NCBI RefSeq assembly: GCF_014836675.1
Contig: NZ_JACSQK010000006.1
Location: forward strand, 50,321-114,320
Source of the DNA: Comamonas avium
GTDB taxonomy: Bacteria > Pseudomonadota > Gammaproteobacteria > Burkholderiales > Burkholderiaceae_C
Direction: 5' to 3'
DNA: 64,000 nt
The translations under genes and the position numbers were made by a program. The notes beneath the pieces were generated by a model, which worked only from the letters and a program-made list of their open reading frames with translations, ran no database searches and was not told the DNA's origin. Below are positions 8,643 to 17,371 of this stretch, in pieces. Positions within the stretch are counted from its first letter, which is position 1; each line of letters starts with the position of its first letter.

Positions 8643-9644
8643 ATGAAAGCCCTCACATTTAAGCGCTACGGCAAGACCCCAGAGATCGGCATCACTGAGG
8701 TGCCTCGCCCAACGCTTCGGCCCGATGAAATGCTGGTTAAGGTGCATGCAGCAGGCTTAAACCCTATCGACAATATGATCACGACGGGAATGTTCAAGCC
8801 TGTGCTGAAGTTCCAACTTCCCGCAGTCATGGGCAGCGACCTGGCCGGAGTGATAGTTGAAGTGGGGGGCAGTGTTACCCGCTTCAAGCCGGGCGATGAG
8901 GTCTTTGCCAGCCTCTTCGATCAAGGCACGGGATCACTCGCCGAGTTTGCGGTGGTTCCCCAAGATCTGGCTGCACGCAAACCTGCCAATCTCGACTTCG
9001 TGCAGGCGGCGTCTGTGCCGATGGTTGGGTTGACTTCCTGGCAGGCTCTGAAAGAACGTGCCGACGTGCAGACAGGCCAAAGAGTATTTATCCCTGCAGG
9101 TTCAGGCGGTATCGGCACGTTTGCGATTCAGTTGACCAAGCACCTCGGTGCCTATGTAGGAACGACCACAAGTACCGCCAACGTTGCGCTGGTCAAGAGT
9201 CTGGGCGCAGACGATGTGATTGACTACAAAAAGCAGGAGTTTGAGCAGGTGCTGCAAGGATACAACGTGGTACTGGGGACCATCCGCGGGAATGCATTGG
9301 AGAAGTCGATTGGCATCCTCAAGCCCGGCGGCAAGATTATTTCGCTGATTGGTCCGCTGGATGCTGCATTTGCACAAGCTCGCAAGCTCAGCTTCGTGCT
9401 CGAACTGATCTTTGGTCTCATGAGCAGAAAAATCATCCGCATGGCAGCAAAGAAGGATGTGGATTACTCGTTTCTATTCGTGCGACCTGACGGTGAACAG
9501 TTGAACGAAATAGGCGCACTTCTTGACGCCGGTCATATCCATCCGGTTGTAGACAAAGTGTTTCCGTTCGACCAAGCGAAGCAGGCGCTGGAGTACTTGT
9601 CCCAAGGACGCTCCAAAGGCAAAGTCGTAGTGAGGATGCAATAG
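8643..9644 (+). CDS. NADP-dependent MDR-family oxidoreductase (quinone/enone reductase-like)
   Basis: This is a 333-residue zinc-independent medium-chain dehydrogenase/reductase. AGGAG lies six bases before the ATG. The N-terminal GroES-like domain has HAAGLNPIDNMI and GSDLAGVIVEVG. The Rossmann domain has the nucleotide loop IPAGSGGIGTFAIQLTKHLGA, and the C-terminus is the usual GRSKGKVVVRM. The Cys and His zinc ligands of alcohol dehydrogenases are absent, which is normal for quinone-oxidoreductase and enone-reductase relatives. It is the third reductase in the TetR-linked block. A 10-bp hairpin starts at its stop codon. Confidence 0.9.
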   Translation: MKALTFKRYGKTPEIGITEVPRPTLRPDEMLVKVHAAGLNPIDNMITTGMFKPVLKFQLPAVMGSDLAGVIVEVGGSVTRFKPGDEVFASLFDQGTGSLAEFAVVPQDLAARKPANLDFVQAASVPMVGLTSWQALKERADVQTGQRVFIPAGSGGIGTFAIQLTKHLGAYVGTTTSTANVALVKSLGADDVIDYKKQEFEQVLQGYNVVLGTIRGNALEKSIGILKPGGKIISLIGPLDAAFAQARKLSFVLELIFGLMSRKIIRMAAKKDVDYSFLFVRPDGEQLNEIGALLDAGHIHPVVDKVFPFDQAKQALEYLSQGRSKGKVVVRMQ

Positions 9645-9668
9645 GAGTGCATAAAAACTATGCACTCC
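9644..9668 (+). terminator. Stop-codon hairpin after MDR gene
   Basis: A perfect 10-bp stem GGAGTGCATA/TATGCACTCC (9644-9653 with 9659-9668) has an AAAAC loop. It begins at the last base of the stop codon. There is no T run, so it may protect the mRNA 3' end or act as a weak terminator. Confidence 0.45.
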
Positions 9669-10581
9669 ATGCTGCAAGTCCTGAGCGGCATACAGGTAGA
9701 GGGAAGGTTTTTCGCTAAAGGTAGCCGCTTGCAAGTAATCGAAGCAGGCGATAGCTGCTTGGTGTTGCCAGACCTCGACACCCACATTACGCTTTGCGCG
9801 ATGCCACGAAAGAACCTAGGCCGATTGACACTGTTTCGTTTAATGTTGGTTAACCATCGAGTCGGCCTCATGAGTGAACAGAAACGATGGGGACTCGACG
9901 CGAACGACGTTTGCTCGAGCCTTGCAGAATCTGCACCAGACTGCTAGATATTCAAAATCGAAGAAATTTCTTCATGATCGATTCTCCCTAGCCTTTGAAT
10001 TTCCCCTCGGAGGTAGCCAACCAGCACCTCAGCGAGAGCCTCCACGTGGCAATTTGCACAGCGGAAATTCAGGCAGAACGCCTTGCACAGGCGGGTGTCT
10101 GCAGCAGCCGTCATCGATCAGCCATAAGTCGATGATGGCTCTCTGCCAAGACCTGTCGTTCGCGGCCACACGCCGGACGATATCTTCTGGCCGACTGATG
10201 ACGCCCCACACATGTTGACTGCGGACGCTCAAGGCGCAGCCCCGAAGGTCAGCTTTGCGGTGCTGCGCTCACAAGTAGCTGGACCCTGCTTCGGCCAGTT
10301 CCTGACCTCCGCAAAGGTCAGCTTTCGGAAATGCTGCTTTCATTGTGCGTCAACGGCAGCTTTTCTTGCCTCAACCAAAGGTCGTTGGGCGCTGTGTCGC
10401 GAGTTGGTTCGGGCATTTGGATTGTGCCCCCATTAATGGCGTCATGGCCGTTGCCTTCAATGCTGAAGTACCTGAGCATTTGAATACCGTCCAATTGACG
10501 CACCGCAAATGACAGCGGTAGTTACTCCCTTGCTTACTTGCTGCTAGCTCCTGAGAATGCGCGCAAAGAGAAGGGGAAACT
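9669..10581. other. Gene-poor interval, no supported gene
   Basis: About 0.9 kb without a convincing gene. Short frames occur on both strands (for example 9660-9947 plus and 10029-10232 minus) but none has a ribosome site or a family I recognise. The segment 10225-10330 contains loosely repeated GGTCAGCTTTgcgG / GGTCAGCTTTcgG words, similar in style to the stretch near 3230-3420, suggesting decayed repeat DNA. Probably a remnant of past insertions. Confidence 0.5.
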
Positions 10582-11754
10582 ATGCAGCTTTGGAAAGCTT
10601 CAAGAGGGTGCGTGATCGCATGCTTATTGCTGGTGAGCACTTGGGTGGGTGCATTTCAGATCGGCCCCCTCGGAACCAAGCACGAAGAACGCTTGACCAA
10701 CGAGACAAATTCGACGCTGGCTCGCATCGCAGGATCGCTGGGAGTTTTGATCAAGACTCCTGTCCATGAGGAAATCACCCATCTCGGCAAGTGGTGTCAT
10801 GTGCAGCAAGCCGATCTTGCCACTGACACTTACTGCAGTGGTCGTGACGTTGGATTTTCCTCTCCGTATGTGATTTACGGAGTTCGGTGGAACGATCTGC
10901 CGCCGTTTCGCCTGGAGCAAGGTCAGGGCAACTGCGACTACATGGGGAAAAAGAACGTTTGCCGAGCAGACCAGACGATCAGGTTTTCGACCCAGCCAGC
11001 TTGCTGGTATTGCCTTTTCAAGGATGCCGAGCGTCAGGCACAGACCAAGACCATCGCGGGCTGCAACAGAACGGCGAACAGCGTTCCAGGAAACTTGATG
11101 ACGCGGTCACACTTTGGTGACCTTCAGTTCCTGCATGGCATGGCCAATGCGTCTGACATACACCCCTTCGATACGAGAGGCCAGATACTGGACTGGCTGG
11201 AATTTGCATGGAAGGTGTCGTCCAAGGAAATCTTGCCTCAAACCTTCCTGAAGGACATCGACAACCGGACCATCAAGCAGCACTTCGGTTGCACCGAGTG
11301 GAAGGTCGTAGATCTGTATCTCTTAGGGCGACAAGATAACGCCAGCGGTCTAGTTACTCAGATTCGTGAAATTGCTTTTGGCTCGGTACTGCACACCGTT
11401 CAGGATTCGTTCGCAGCAGCCCACGCCGAGCGCGAACCACAGTCCATTGGTGCGCAGTGTGAAGGTTCGTCGTTCACGACACCAGCAAAGCTCGTGGAGT
11501 TTCACGCATACGGCGCTCAAGATGGTGCATTGCATGACCACGACGACAGCCGCGAAGCCATGACAGCAGTAGCAAAGGACAGGTGGCCAGAAGCCGTGGA
11601 GGTGACTCGCAATCTGTTTGAACTTCACTCCGATGGGGCTAAGTGGGCAGATGCCAGCAACTACCTGCAATGTGTTTTTGCTCTGAGTGATGACTATCGG
11701 GTTTCTTCGCCAGGAGAAGGCTATCGGCGCAGCAATATGCCCTACAAGCCCTGA
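10582..11754 (+). CDS. Secreted protein, predicted Zn-dependent hydrolase of phospholipase C/P1 nuclease fold
   Basis: The protein is 390 residues with a signal peptide (about residues 1-24, hydrophobic VIACLLLVSTWVGA), preceded by AAGGGGAAA. I see no named family, but histidines fit an all-helical trinuclear zinc site: VHEEIT (His62), SHFGDLQFLHGM (His177, Asp180, His185), and LHTVQDSFAAAHAE (His271, Asp275, His281), then EFHAYGAQDGALHDHDD. The spacing H-x3-D-x5-H equals that of the zinc phospholipase C and S1/P1 nuclease motif (as in HFLGDxxQPLH). About ten cysteines after the signal suggest disulfides. It stands alone in a gene-poor region. Substrate class (phospholipid or nucleic acid) is undetermined; the fold is inference. 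Confidence 0.6.
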   Translation: MQLWKASRGCVIACLLLVSTWVGAFQIGPLGTKHEERLTNETNSTLARIAGSLGVLIKTPVHEEITHLGKWCHVQQADLATDTYCSGRDVGFSSPYVIYGVRWNDLPPFRLEQGQGNCDYMGKKNVCRADQTIRFSTQPACWYCLFKDAERQAQTKTIAGCNRTANSVPGNLMTRSHFGDLQFLHGMANASDIHPFDTRGQILDWLEFAWKVSSKEILPQTFLKDIDNRTIKQHFGCTEWKVVDLYLLGRQDNASGLVTQIREIAFGSVLHTVQDSFAAAHAEREPQSIGAQCEGSSFTTPAKLVEFHAYGAQDGALHDHDDSREAMTAVAKDRWPEAVEVTRNLFELHSDGAKWADASNYLQCVFALSDDYRVSSPGEGYRRSNMPYKP

Positions 11755-12469
11755 CAGATGGGATGAAGCCGTTTTGTACGCATTTGAGCGCTTGTGCTAA
11801 AAGCTTCCGCAGATGCAAGTGCTCGCAGAAAGTTGCTTACTGTGCCGTCGAGTGGTTGCTGTTAGGTGACTACTTCAGCAGATCAGCAGTTATCTTTGAG
11901 TCGATTGCCGTCAGGTGCGTAACAGCCAGAAGTGGTGCTCACATGTTTTCCTGTATATGACGGCTTCAGGCTGAACTGAGTCATTCGCGGTCCAGCACCT
12001 GAACGGCAGCAACGTGGCAGTGATCGGTCGTATGTCATATGCATATGGGCAGCAGCCATTACCTACTTGTACGTGGCCAAGATTCCTGCCATTCAGGGCC
12101 GGAACTAGTAGAGCGTGCTTCTGGAGCGCACGGTGCGCAAGCATCAGCAGCATCTGTCTGGAGCAACGCAGCAGATCGCCTGCACGCGCAGTTTTGGCCA
12201 CTCCATCAATGTCCTGCCTTCGTTGATCGAAGCCGTGAGCAGGTTTATATCCAGTACCGCAGAGAAGCTGCGGCACGACAACCAGCGTTGAAGATCTGGA
12301 TAAGGTAATACGCCGTTTTATCTGGCTGTTTAACCGCACCACTTGCCGCAAAAGGCACTGGGGCATGAAGCCCCAGTGCAAGCACTCAAAACTAAAGGAT
12401 GAAGGTGCCGGCGTTATTCGTAAAGAACGTGCGCAATCATCTTGAAGCCGACAAGTAGTTTGCTGAAAA
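11755..12469. other. Intergenic stretch, no supported gene
   Basis: About 0.7 kb between the secreted protein and the Bug operon end. A minus-strand frame at 11911-12381 exists but lacks a ribosome site, low-complexity balance or any recognisable motif, so I do not call it. The only structure I support is the terminator hairpin near 12355. Confidence 0.5.
12355..12379 (-). terminator. Hairpin terminator of the aldehyde dehydrogenase-Bug operon
   Basis: A perfect 10-bp stem GCACTGGGGC/GCCCCAGTGC with an ATGAA loop lies about 90 bp beyond the Bug stop. On the minus strand it is followed by CCTTTTG, a short T tract, so termination may be partial. Confidence 0.6.
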
Positions 12470-13483
12470 TCAGTTCACGGCAGCACCAGACGTACGGATG
12501 ATGTCTGCCCATTTGGCTGTTTCGGCTTGCATGAATTGCTGAAAGCCTGCGGGATCGCTGTTGACAACTTCGCCGCCCAAATCGATCAATTTCTTGCGCA
12601 TGTCGGGCTGGGCTACCACGGCGCGAATGTCCTGACTTATGGAATCGCGCAACGCTGCAGGCATGGAGGCTGGTGCAAGAATGCCGAACCAAGTGGCAGC
12701 CTCGAAATTATTCATGCCAGCTTCTGCAAAGGTCGGAATCTCCGGCACTTTCTCGACACGCTTGTCGTTGGCCAAAGCGATGGCGGTGAGCTTGCCTGCA
12801 GCAATGTGCGGCAACACGGCAGTCAGTGTTGCAAACATGGCATCGATCGAGCCCCCCATCAGATCGGTAATGGCAGGTGCATCGCCACGATACGGAACGT
12901 GGGTCATGCGCACCTTGGCCTTGGTGTTAAACATCTCGCCAGTCAGATGCTGGGCTGTGCCGTTGCCAGGTGAGGCGAAGGACAGCTTGTCTGGGTTGGC
13001 TTTGGCGTATTGCAGAAAGCCTTCCAGACTATGCACGTTCATACTGGGGCGCACTACCAGTACCAGCGGTACCTTGACGATCATGGTCACCGGCGTGAAA
13101 TCAGTCACTGGGTTGAAGTCCAGCTTTTTGTAGATGCTGCCACTGATGGTGTGTGCCGACGTGGTCATGTACAGCGTGGAGCCGTCACCAGGCATACGAG
13201 CGATTTGCGATGCTGCGAGTGTGGTGCCTGCACCGGGCTTGTTCTCGACAACAACTGGCTTCCCCCACAATGTGGCCATTTTTTCAGAGACAGCGCGGGC
13301 CACGATGTCGGTGGCGCCACCGGCAGCATACGGAACTACCAGTTTGACTGGAGCGGCGTTGAACTTGGTGGTCGCAGTCTGCGCCGAGGCTGTGCTGAGC
13401 ACCATCGGGACCACGCAACCGGCCACTGCTGCGCCCAGCAGAGCACGGCGCACGGTCGATGTGAGGAAAGTAGTCGTTGTCAT
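12470..13483 (-). CDS. Bug-family substrate-binding protein
   Basis: This is a 337-residue periplasmic receptor of the TctC/Bug type. A signal sequence covers about residues 1-35 (LLGAAVAGCVVPMVLSTASAQ). The family opening PVKLVVPYAAGGATDIVARA, the mid motif LSFASPGNGTAQHLTGEMFN and the VPYRGDAPAITDLMGG segment are present. AAAGGCGAG precedes the ATG. It is the last gene of an operon with an aldehyde dehydrogenase and a beta-hydroxyacid dehydrogenase, so its ligand is probably the hydroxyacid or precursor they oxidise. The membrane partner is not local; TctAB at 24-26 kb is a candidate. Confidence 0.94.
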   Translation of the reverse strand: MTTTTFLTSTVRRALLGAAVAGCVVPMVLSTASAQTATTKFNAAPVKLVVPYAAGGATDIVARAVSEKMATLWGKPVVVENKPGAGTTLAASQIARMPGDGSTLYMTTSAHTISGSIYKKLDFNPVTDFTPVTMIVKVPLVLVVRPSMNVHSLEGFLQYAKANPDKLSFASPGNGTAQHLTGEMFNTKAKVRMTHVPYRGDAPAITDLMGGSIDAMFATLTAVLPHIAAGKLTAIALANDKRVEKVPEIPTFAEAGMNNFEAATWFGILAPASMPAALRDSISQDIRAVVAQPDMRKKLIDLGGEVVNSDPAGFQQFMQAETAKWADIIRTSGAAVN

Positions 13484-13525
13484 ATGTCTCGCCTTTTTAT
13501 AAAAAGTCTTGGGGTTAAAAAAACC

Positions 13526-14416
13526 TTACTGCGCGCCTTTAGACATGAGGGTACTGATGACAGGGTGGTAAGCCTCTCCCTTACCGGCGGCAATGGCCTG
13601 GGTGAACCAGCTATCCACGACCTGTGCACCACGGACGTCCACGCCAGTTTGTGCGGCCAATTGCAATGCGTAGTGCAGGTCCTTTTGGGCATAACGCACC
13701 GAGAAGGCGCGTTCAGGAAACTCGCCCGGCAGCACCGCCTTCATGCCATGGTTGCGCAGTGCGAAGCTGTCAGCGGAGCCCATTGATAAGGTGTTGAACA
13801 GCACAGTAGGGTCTACGCCTGCACGTTCGCCTATTGCTTTGGCTTCACTGACCGCGACAACCGTTTCAAACAGCACCATGTTGTTCAGGATCTTGAGCAC
13901 CTGGCCACAGCCCACAGAGCCGCACAATGCGATGTCGGAGGCGAAAGTACCAATCAGTGGCTTCACTCGTTCAAACAAGTCGGGGCTGGCGCCGACCATC
14001 ACTGCCAGCGTCCCGGCCTCTGCGGCAGCGCGGGTCCGTGCCACGGGAGCGTCGACCAGATGGGCTTTACGGTGTGCAAATTCCTCAGCCAATGCGCGCG
14101 TGCTGTCTACGGCGGAGGTGCTCAGGTCAACGATGATTTGGTCCTCGCTGGCGTGTGTCAGTAGACCGTCCGCATCACGTGCCAGCTTGGCCACTACCTC
14201 ACCTGATGGAAGCGAGAGGAACACCACATCGCACTGCTGCATCACCTGGGCAGGAGATGCAGCGATTTCCGCACCTTCGACGGCGAGTCGTTGCAGTGGT
14301 TCCGAGGACAGGTCGAATGCCATGACAGGCACCCCCGCTTTGCGGGTGAGATTGCGGCAAATGGGCTCACCCATGACACCCAGACCAATGAAACCGATTT
14401 TTTGAACTTTACGCAT
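13526..14416 (-). CDS. Beta-hydroxyacid dehydrogenase (3-hydroxyisobutyrate dehydrogenase family)
   Basis: This is a 296-residue NAD(P)-dependent dehydrogenase. The Rossmann start GFIGLGVMGEPICRNL gives G11-x-G13-x2-G16. The family catalytic lysine is Lys175 in GQVLKILNNMV. The substrate loop reads DAPVARTRAAAEAGTL instead of the common DAPVSGG form, so the hydroxyacid specificity probably differs from HIBADH or tartronate semialdehyde reductase. It lies 25 bp after the aldehyde dehydrogenase and 42 bp before the Bug gene on the minus strand. Together with the ALDH it could carry a 3-hydroxyacid through its semialdehyde to an acid. Confidence 0.88.
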   Translation of the reverse strand: MRKVQKIGFIGLGVMGEPICRNLTRKAGVPVMAFDLSSEPLQRLAVEGAEIAASPAQVMQQCDVVFLSLPSGEVVAKLARDADGLLTHASEDQIIVDLSTSAVDSTRALAEEFAHRKAHLVDAPVARTRAAAEAGTLAVMVGASPDLFERVKPLIGTFASDIALCGSVGCGQVLKILNNMVLFETVVAVSEAKAIGERAGVDPTVLFNTLSMGSADSFALRNHGMKAVLPGEFPERAFSVRYAQKDLHYALQLAAQTGVDVRGAQVVDSWFTQAIAAGKGEAYHPVISTLMSKGAQ

Positions 14417-14441
14417 AATTTTTGTGAATTTTCAGGAAGGG

Positions 14442-15905
14442 TTAGGCGAGAGCGCTCATGCCGAAGTAGATGCCCTTGGCCTGTTGGTACAAGCGCATGC
14501 CATTGATGCCTTTTTCGCGACCGATGCCGCTGTCCTTGAAGCCGCCAAATGGTGTGGCAATCGACAGTTGCTTGTAGGTGTTGATCCAGACCGTACCTGC
14601 TTGCAGTGCACGTGCTACACGCCAGGCGCGCTGGTAATCGCGTGTCCAGACGCCAGACGCCAAACCGAATGCGGTGTCGTTGGCTTGGGTGATCAGGTCG
14701 GCTTCATCGTCAAACGGGATCACGCAGAGCACGGGGCCAAAAATTTCTTGCTGTGCAATCGCGGCCTGGTTGGTGATGCCAGCCACCACGGTGGGTAAGT
14801 AGTAGGCGCCGGCCGCCAGATTTGAGACGTCAGGGCGGTGACCGCCGACCAGAATGTCGGCACCCGCTAAGCGAGCGGTATCGACCATGCTGGCCACTTT
14901 GTCACGGTGAGTGAATGTGGCGAGAGGTCCCATTTCGGCGCCGGCTGCATCCGGTAAATCCACCTTCAGTGCGCGGGCAGTCGCCACCAATTTGGTCACC
15001 AGTTCGTCGTAAATGCCGCGCTGTACAAAAGCACGCGAACCCGCGACGCATGACTGCCCGCTGCCTTCAAAAATACCCCCTGCCAATGCAGCTACAGCCG
15101 CATCCACGGGTGCATCGTTGAACACGATATGTGGTGACTTGCCACCCAACTCCAGCGCCACCGGCATCAGCTTGCGGGCTGCAGTCTCGGCGATGCGGCG
15201 GCCGCTTTCGGTGCCGCCCGTGAAGGAGACCATACGCACTTTGGGATGCTCGACCAATGCGGCCCCAACCAGAGCACCGGTGCCGGGCAGCACATTAAGA
15301 ATGCCGGCGGGCAGGCCTGCCTGGCTGGCGATTTCTGCCAAGACCAACGCGGTGGAAGGAGTGATCTCTGATGGCTTGAGTACCACGGCATTGCCTGCGG
15401 CCAGTGCTGGCGCCACTTTCTGGGCCTCCATGGTCATGGGCGAATTCCATGGCGTGATCGCTGCGACCACGCCATAGGGTTCATACACTGACATTGACAG
15501 GTAATCACCACGCGAAGGGGTGACTTCGGAGCCTGTGGTTTCGCATACGGCTGCGTAGTAGCGGAAGGTGGCAGCGGCACTTTTTACCTGTACCTGGCAC
15601 TCGCGCCAGACCTTGCCGTTTTCCATCATCTGCAGTTTTGCCAACTCGTCGCCACGGCGTTCCATGCCATCGGCGATGCGCGACAGAATGGCCGCGCGCT
15701 GCGGCGGCAGCATCTGGCGCCAGGCCTTGCTGCGCACGGCGTCTTCAGCATTACGTACGGCCGCATCCACCAGTGTCGAGCCCGCCGTAGCGACCTCGTA
15801 GTTCACGGCACCGTTAGCGGGATTGACGGACACCAGTGGGGCGATGCCGGATTCACCATCGACGGCCTGGCCGTTAATCCAAAGTTTTTTGCGAGTAGAG
15901 GACAT
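14442..15905 (-). CDS. NAD(P)-dependent aldehyde dehydrogenase
   Basis: This is a 487-residue enzyme of the ALDH superfamily. The catalytic nucleophile is Cys286 in GSGQSCVAGS, the general base Glu252 in LELGGKSPH, the oxyanion Asn154 in TPWNSP and the cofactor lysine Lys177 in LKPSE. The C-terminus has the usual PFGGFKDSGIGREKG before the final strand. It is the first gene downstream of IclR-type operators, with the hydroxyacid dehydrogenase and Bug receptor following. The aldehyde is unknown; semialdehydes or aromatic aldehydes are equally possible from sequence alone. Confidence 0.95.
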   Translation of the reverse strand: MSSTRKKLWINGQAVDGESGIAPLVSVNPANGAVNYEVATAGSTLVDAAVRNAEDAVRSKAWRQMLPPQRAAILSRIADGMERRGDELAKLQMMENGKVWRECQVQVKSAAATFRYYAAVCETTGSEVTPSRGDYLSMSVYEPYGVVAAITPWNSPMTMEAQKVAPALAAGNAVVLKPSEITPSTALVLAEIASQAGLPAGILNVLPGTGALVGAALVEHPKVRMVSFTGGTESGRRIAETAARKLMPVALELGGKSPHIVFNDAPVDAAVAALAGGIFEGSGQSCVAGSRAFVQRGIYDELVTKLVATARALKVDLPDAAGAEMGPLATFTHRDKVASMVDTARLAGADILVGGHRPDVSNLAAGAYYLPTVVAGITNQAAIAQQEIFGPVLCVIPFDDEADLITQANDTAFGLASGVWTRDYQRAWRVARALQAGTVWINTYKQLSIATPFGGFKDSGIGREKGINGMRLYQQAKGIYFGMSALA

Positions 15906-15915
15906 AGGTCTTTAG

Positions 15916-16020
15916 TTCTGTTGATCAGAATAGATGTTCTGTTTTTATCAGTCTATAGGCCTATTTTTGAAAGTGGTACTAGGGTTTTCCTAGTCATTAC
16001 AGTTGTTCTGTCTGTCAGAA
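15916..16020. promoter_or_regulatory. IclR operator palindromes in divergent promoter region
   Basis: The sequence TTCTG-N5-CAGAA occurs exactly at 15916-15930 and again at 16006-16020, one near each divergent gene start. A weaker version, TTCTG with a later CAG, starts near 15936. Matching inverted arms flanking the intergenic region fit IclR dimers regulating the operon and the regulator itself. Confidence 0.75.
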
Positions 16021-16027
16021 TTACTTT

Positions 16028-16765
16028 ATGAATAATCATGATGCTGTCGAGAAGCAGGCCTCCGCTGGCCACGCCGCCAACATGGATGGGGTAGCGGCGG
16101 TGGAGCGTGCGCTGGCAATTGCACAGGCGCTGGAGGTTGCACGACAACCGCTGAGCCTGACCGAGTTGGCGCACCACACAGGGCTGTACAAGAGCACCAT
16201 CTTGCGATTGCTGGTCAGTTTGGAGCGAGGTGGATTAGTCGTACGTCGTTCAGACCAGAGCTACACCTTGGGGCCGTTTGCAGTGCGTTTAGGCCGGGCT
16301 TATGACGCATGCATGCCACTCGAAGCATCGTTGCAACCGCTGATGGAACAATTGGTGCGCGATGGCATGGAAAGTCCGTCGTTCCATGTGGTGCACGACG
16401 CGCACTCCCGCATCTGTATGCTGCGTGTAGATTCGATGCATTCCACACTCGATCGCGTACGTGTGGGCGATCTCCTGCCATTGCATGCGGGTGCTCCGGG
16501 AAAGGTGTTGCGGCAGGCGGCCCCGGACCCTCAGGTGGCAGACATCAGTCCACTGTTGCAAGTGTCATTTGGTGAGCGAGATCCAAGTTGTGCGGCAGTA
16601 GCAGGGCCGGTATTCGGGCCGGGGCAGGAGCTGTTGGGTGCCCTGTCGTTTTCTGGGCCGCTGGATCGCTTCAACCTCAGCACCGTGCATGTGATGGGCC
16701 CGGTCTTGCTGGCGGCATGCCAGAAGGCGACTAGCCTGCTGGGCGGTGTATGGCCCCACGGTTAG
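16028..16765 (+). CDS. IclR-family transcriptional regulator
   Basis: This is a 245-residue regulator. The N-terminal winged HTH (about residues 20-85) reads AAVERALAIAQALEVARQPLSLTELAHHTGLYKSTILRLLVSLERGGLVVR. The C-terminal GAF-like effector domain includes LPLHAGAPGKVL and the later VFGPGQELLGALSFSGP. It is divergently placed from the ALDH operon with matching operators between, so it probably senses a substrate of that pathway. Its ATG at 16028 lies eight bases beyond an operator, so binding would also block its own expression. Confidence 0.93.
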   Translation: MNNHDAVEKQASAGHAANMDGVAAVERALAIAQALEVARQPLSLTELAHHTGLYKSTILRLLVSLERGGLVVRRSDQSYTLGPFAVRLGRAYDACMPLEASLQPLMEQLVRDGMESPSFHVVHDAHSRICMLRVDSMHSTLDRVRVGDLLPLHAGAPGKVLRQAAPDPQVADISPLLQVSFGERDPSCAAVAGPVFGPGQELLGALSFSGPLDRFNLSTVHVMGPVLLAACQKATSLLGGVWPHG

Positions 16766-16882
16766 GGTCTGCTGAGATTTAAGAAAACGCTCTACTGAGC
16801 AGCCACAATCTGGCATGATTCAGTAGTTCAACGCTTTGGTTGTTGATCTCGACCCAGAAGTGACCCACAGGAGGTGCGAATC

Positions 16883-16949
16883 AGTCACATATATCAATGT
16901 GACTCGATACGTTTTTGCAGATCATCAATGGGCTCATACGAGCCCATTG
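16883..16949. repeat. Two adjacent inverted repeats
   Basis: AGTCACAT/ATGTGACT (16883-16890 with 16897-16904) is followed by CAATGGGCTC/GAGCCCATTG (16926-16935 with 16940-16949, ATAC loop). Neither has a T tract. They lie between the iclR stop and a truncated gene; the second could be the terminator of that minus-strand fragment. Confidence 0.5.
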
Positions 16950-16968
16950 TGCTTAGTCAAGCAGATGC

Positions 16969-17346
16969 TTAAACCTCCATCGCGGTAACTCGCTCTGGCA
17001 AGTTATCAAAGACTCCACTCTTGGATGCAAGGAAGCGAACATCTAGTCCGGCCACCTGGAGGTTGCTATACAGGCAGATCGGGATCTCTTCGTTGTCTTT
17101 AAAGCGGCGATCAGGCGTACCGTTGTTGTGAACAAAGCGCCAAGCATTGCCTGCGATGGTCGCATCTTCAGGAGCGACGCCGACTTTGTGGAATCTTGAA
17201 TCGGCCACCCCAAGGGAGAAGTTCTTGTATTCAACTGCTCCAACCCCGCTTTTGGGGAACAGTAGAACTCTGTCAGGGCAGAACCGGTACTTCGACTTGC
17301 AGATGTGACTGGCAGGAATAGCTGCGCAGCAGACATAGATTGCCAA
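16969..17346 (-). pseudogene. C-terminal fragment of a conserved hypothetical protein
   Basis: The 125-codon frame ends in a segment that looks like real protein (RVLLFPKSGVGAVEYKNF, ATIAGNAWRFVHNNGTPDRRF, EEIPICLYSNLQVAGL). From memory this resembles the C-terminal module found after DUF4236 domains, but I cannot confirm it. The N-terminus (MAIYVCCAA) is unconvincing and the upstream DNA is the end of a chemoreceptor gene, so the protein seems truncated at its 5' end. It may still be translated as a short protein. Confidence 0.45.
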
Positions 17347-17371
17347 AGCTCGGCCTTGGGTTGCCCGGGTT

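Noticed and set aside
9660..9947. 95-codon plus-strand frame after the MDR gene
   Set aside because: Starts inside a hairpin, no ribosome site, no recognisable motif.
11911..12381. 156-codon minus-strand frame
   Set aside because: Runs through a terminator hairpin and has no ribosome site or domain.
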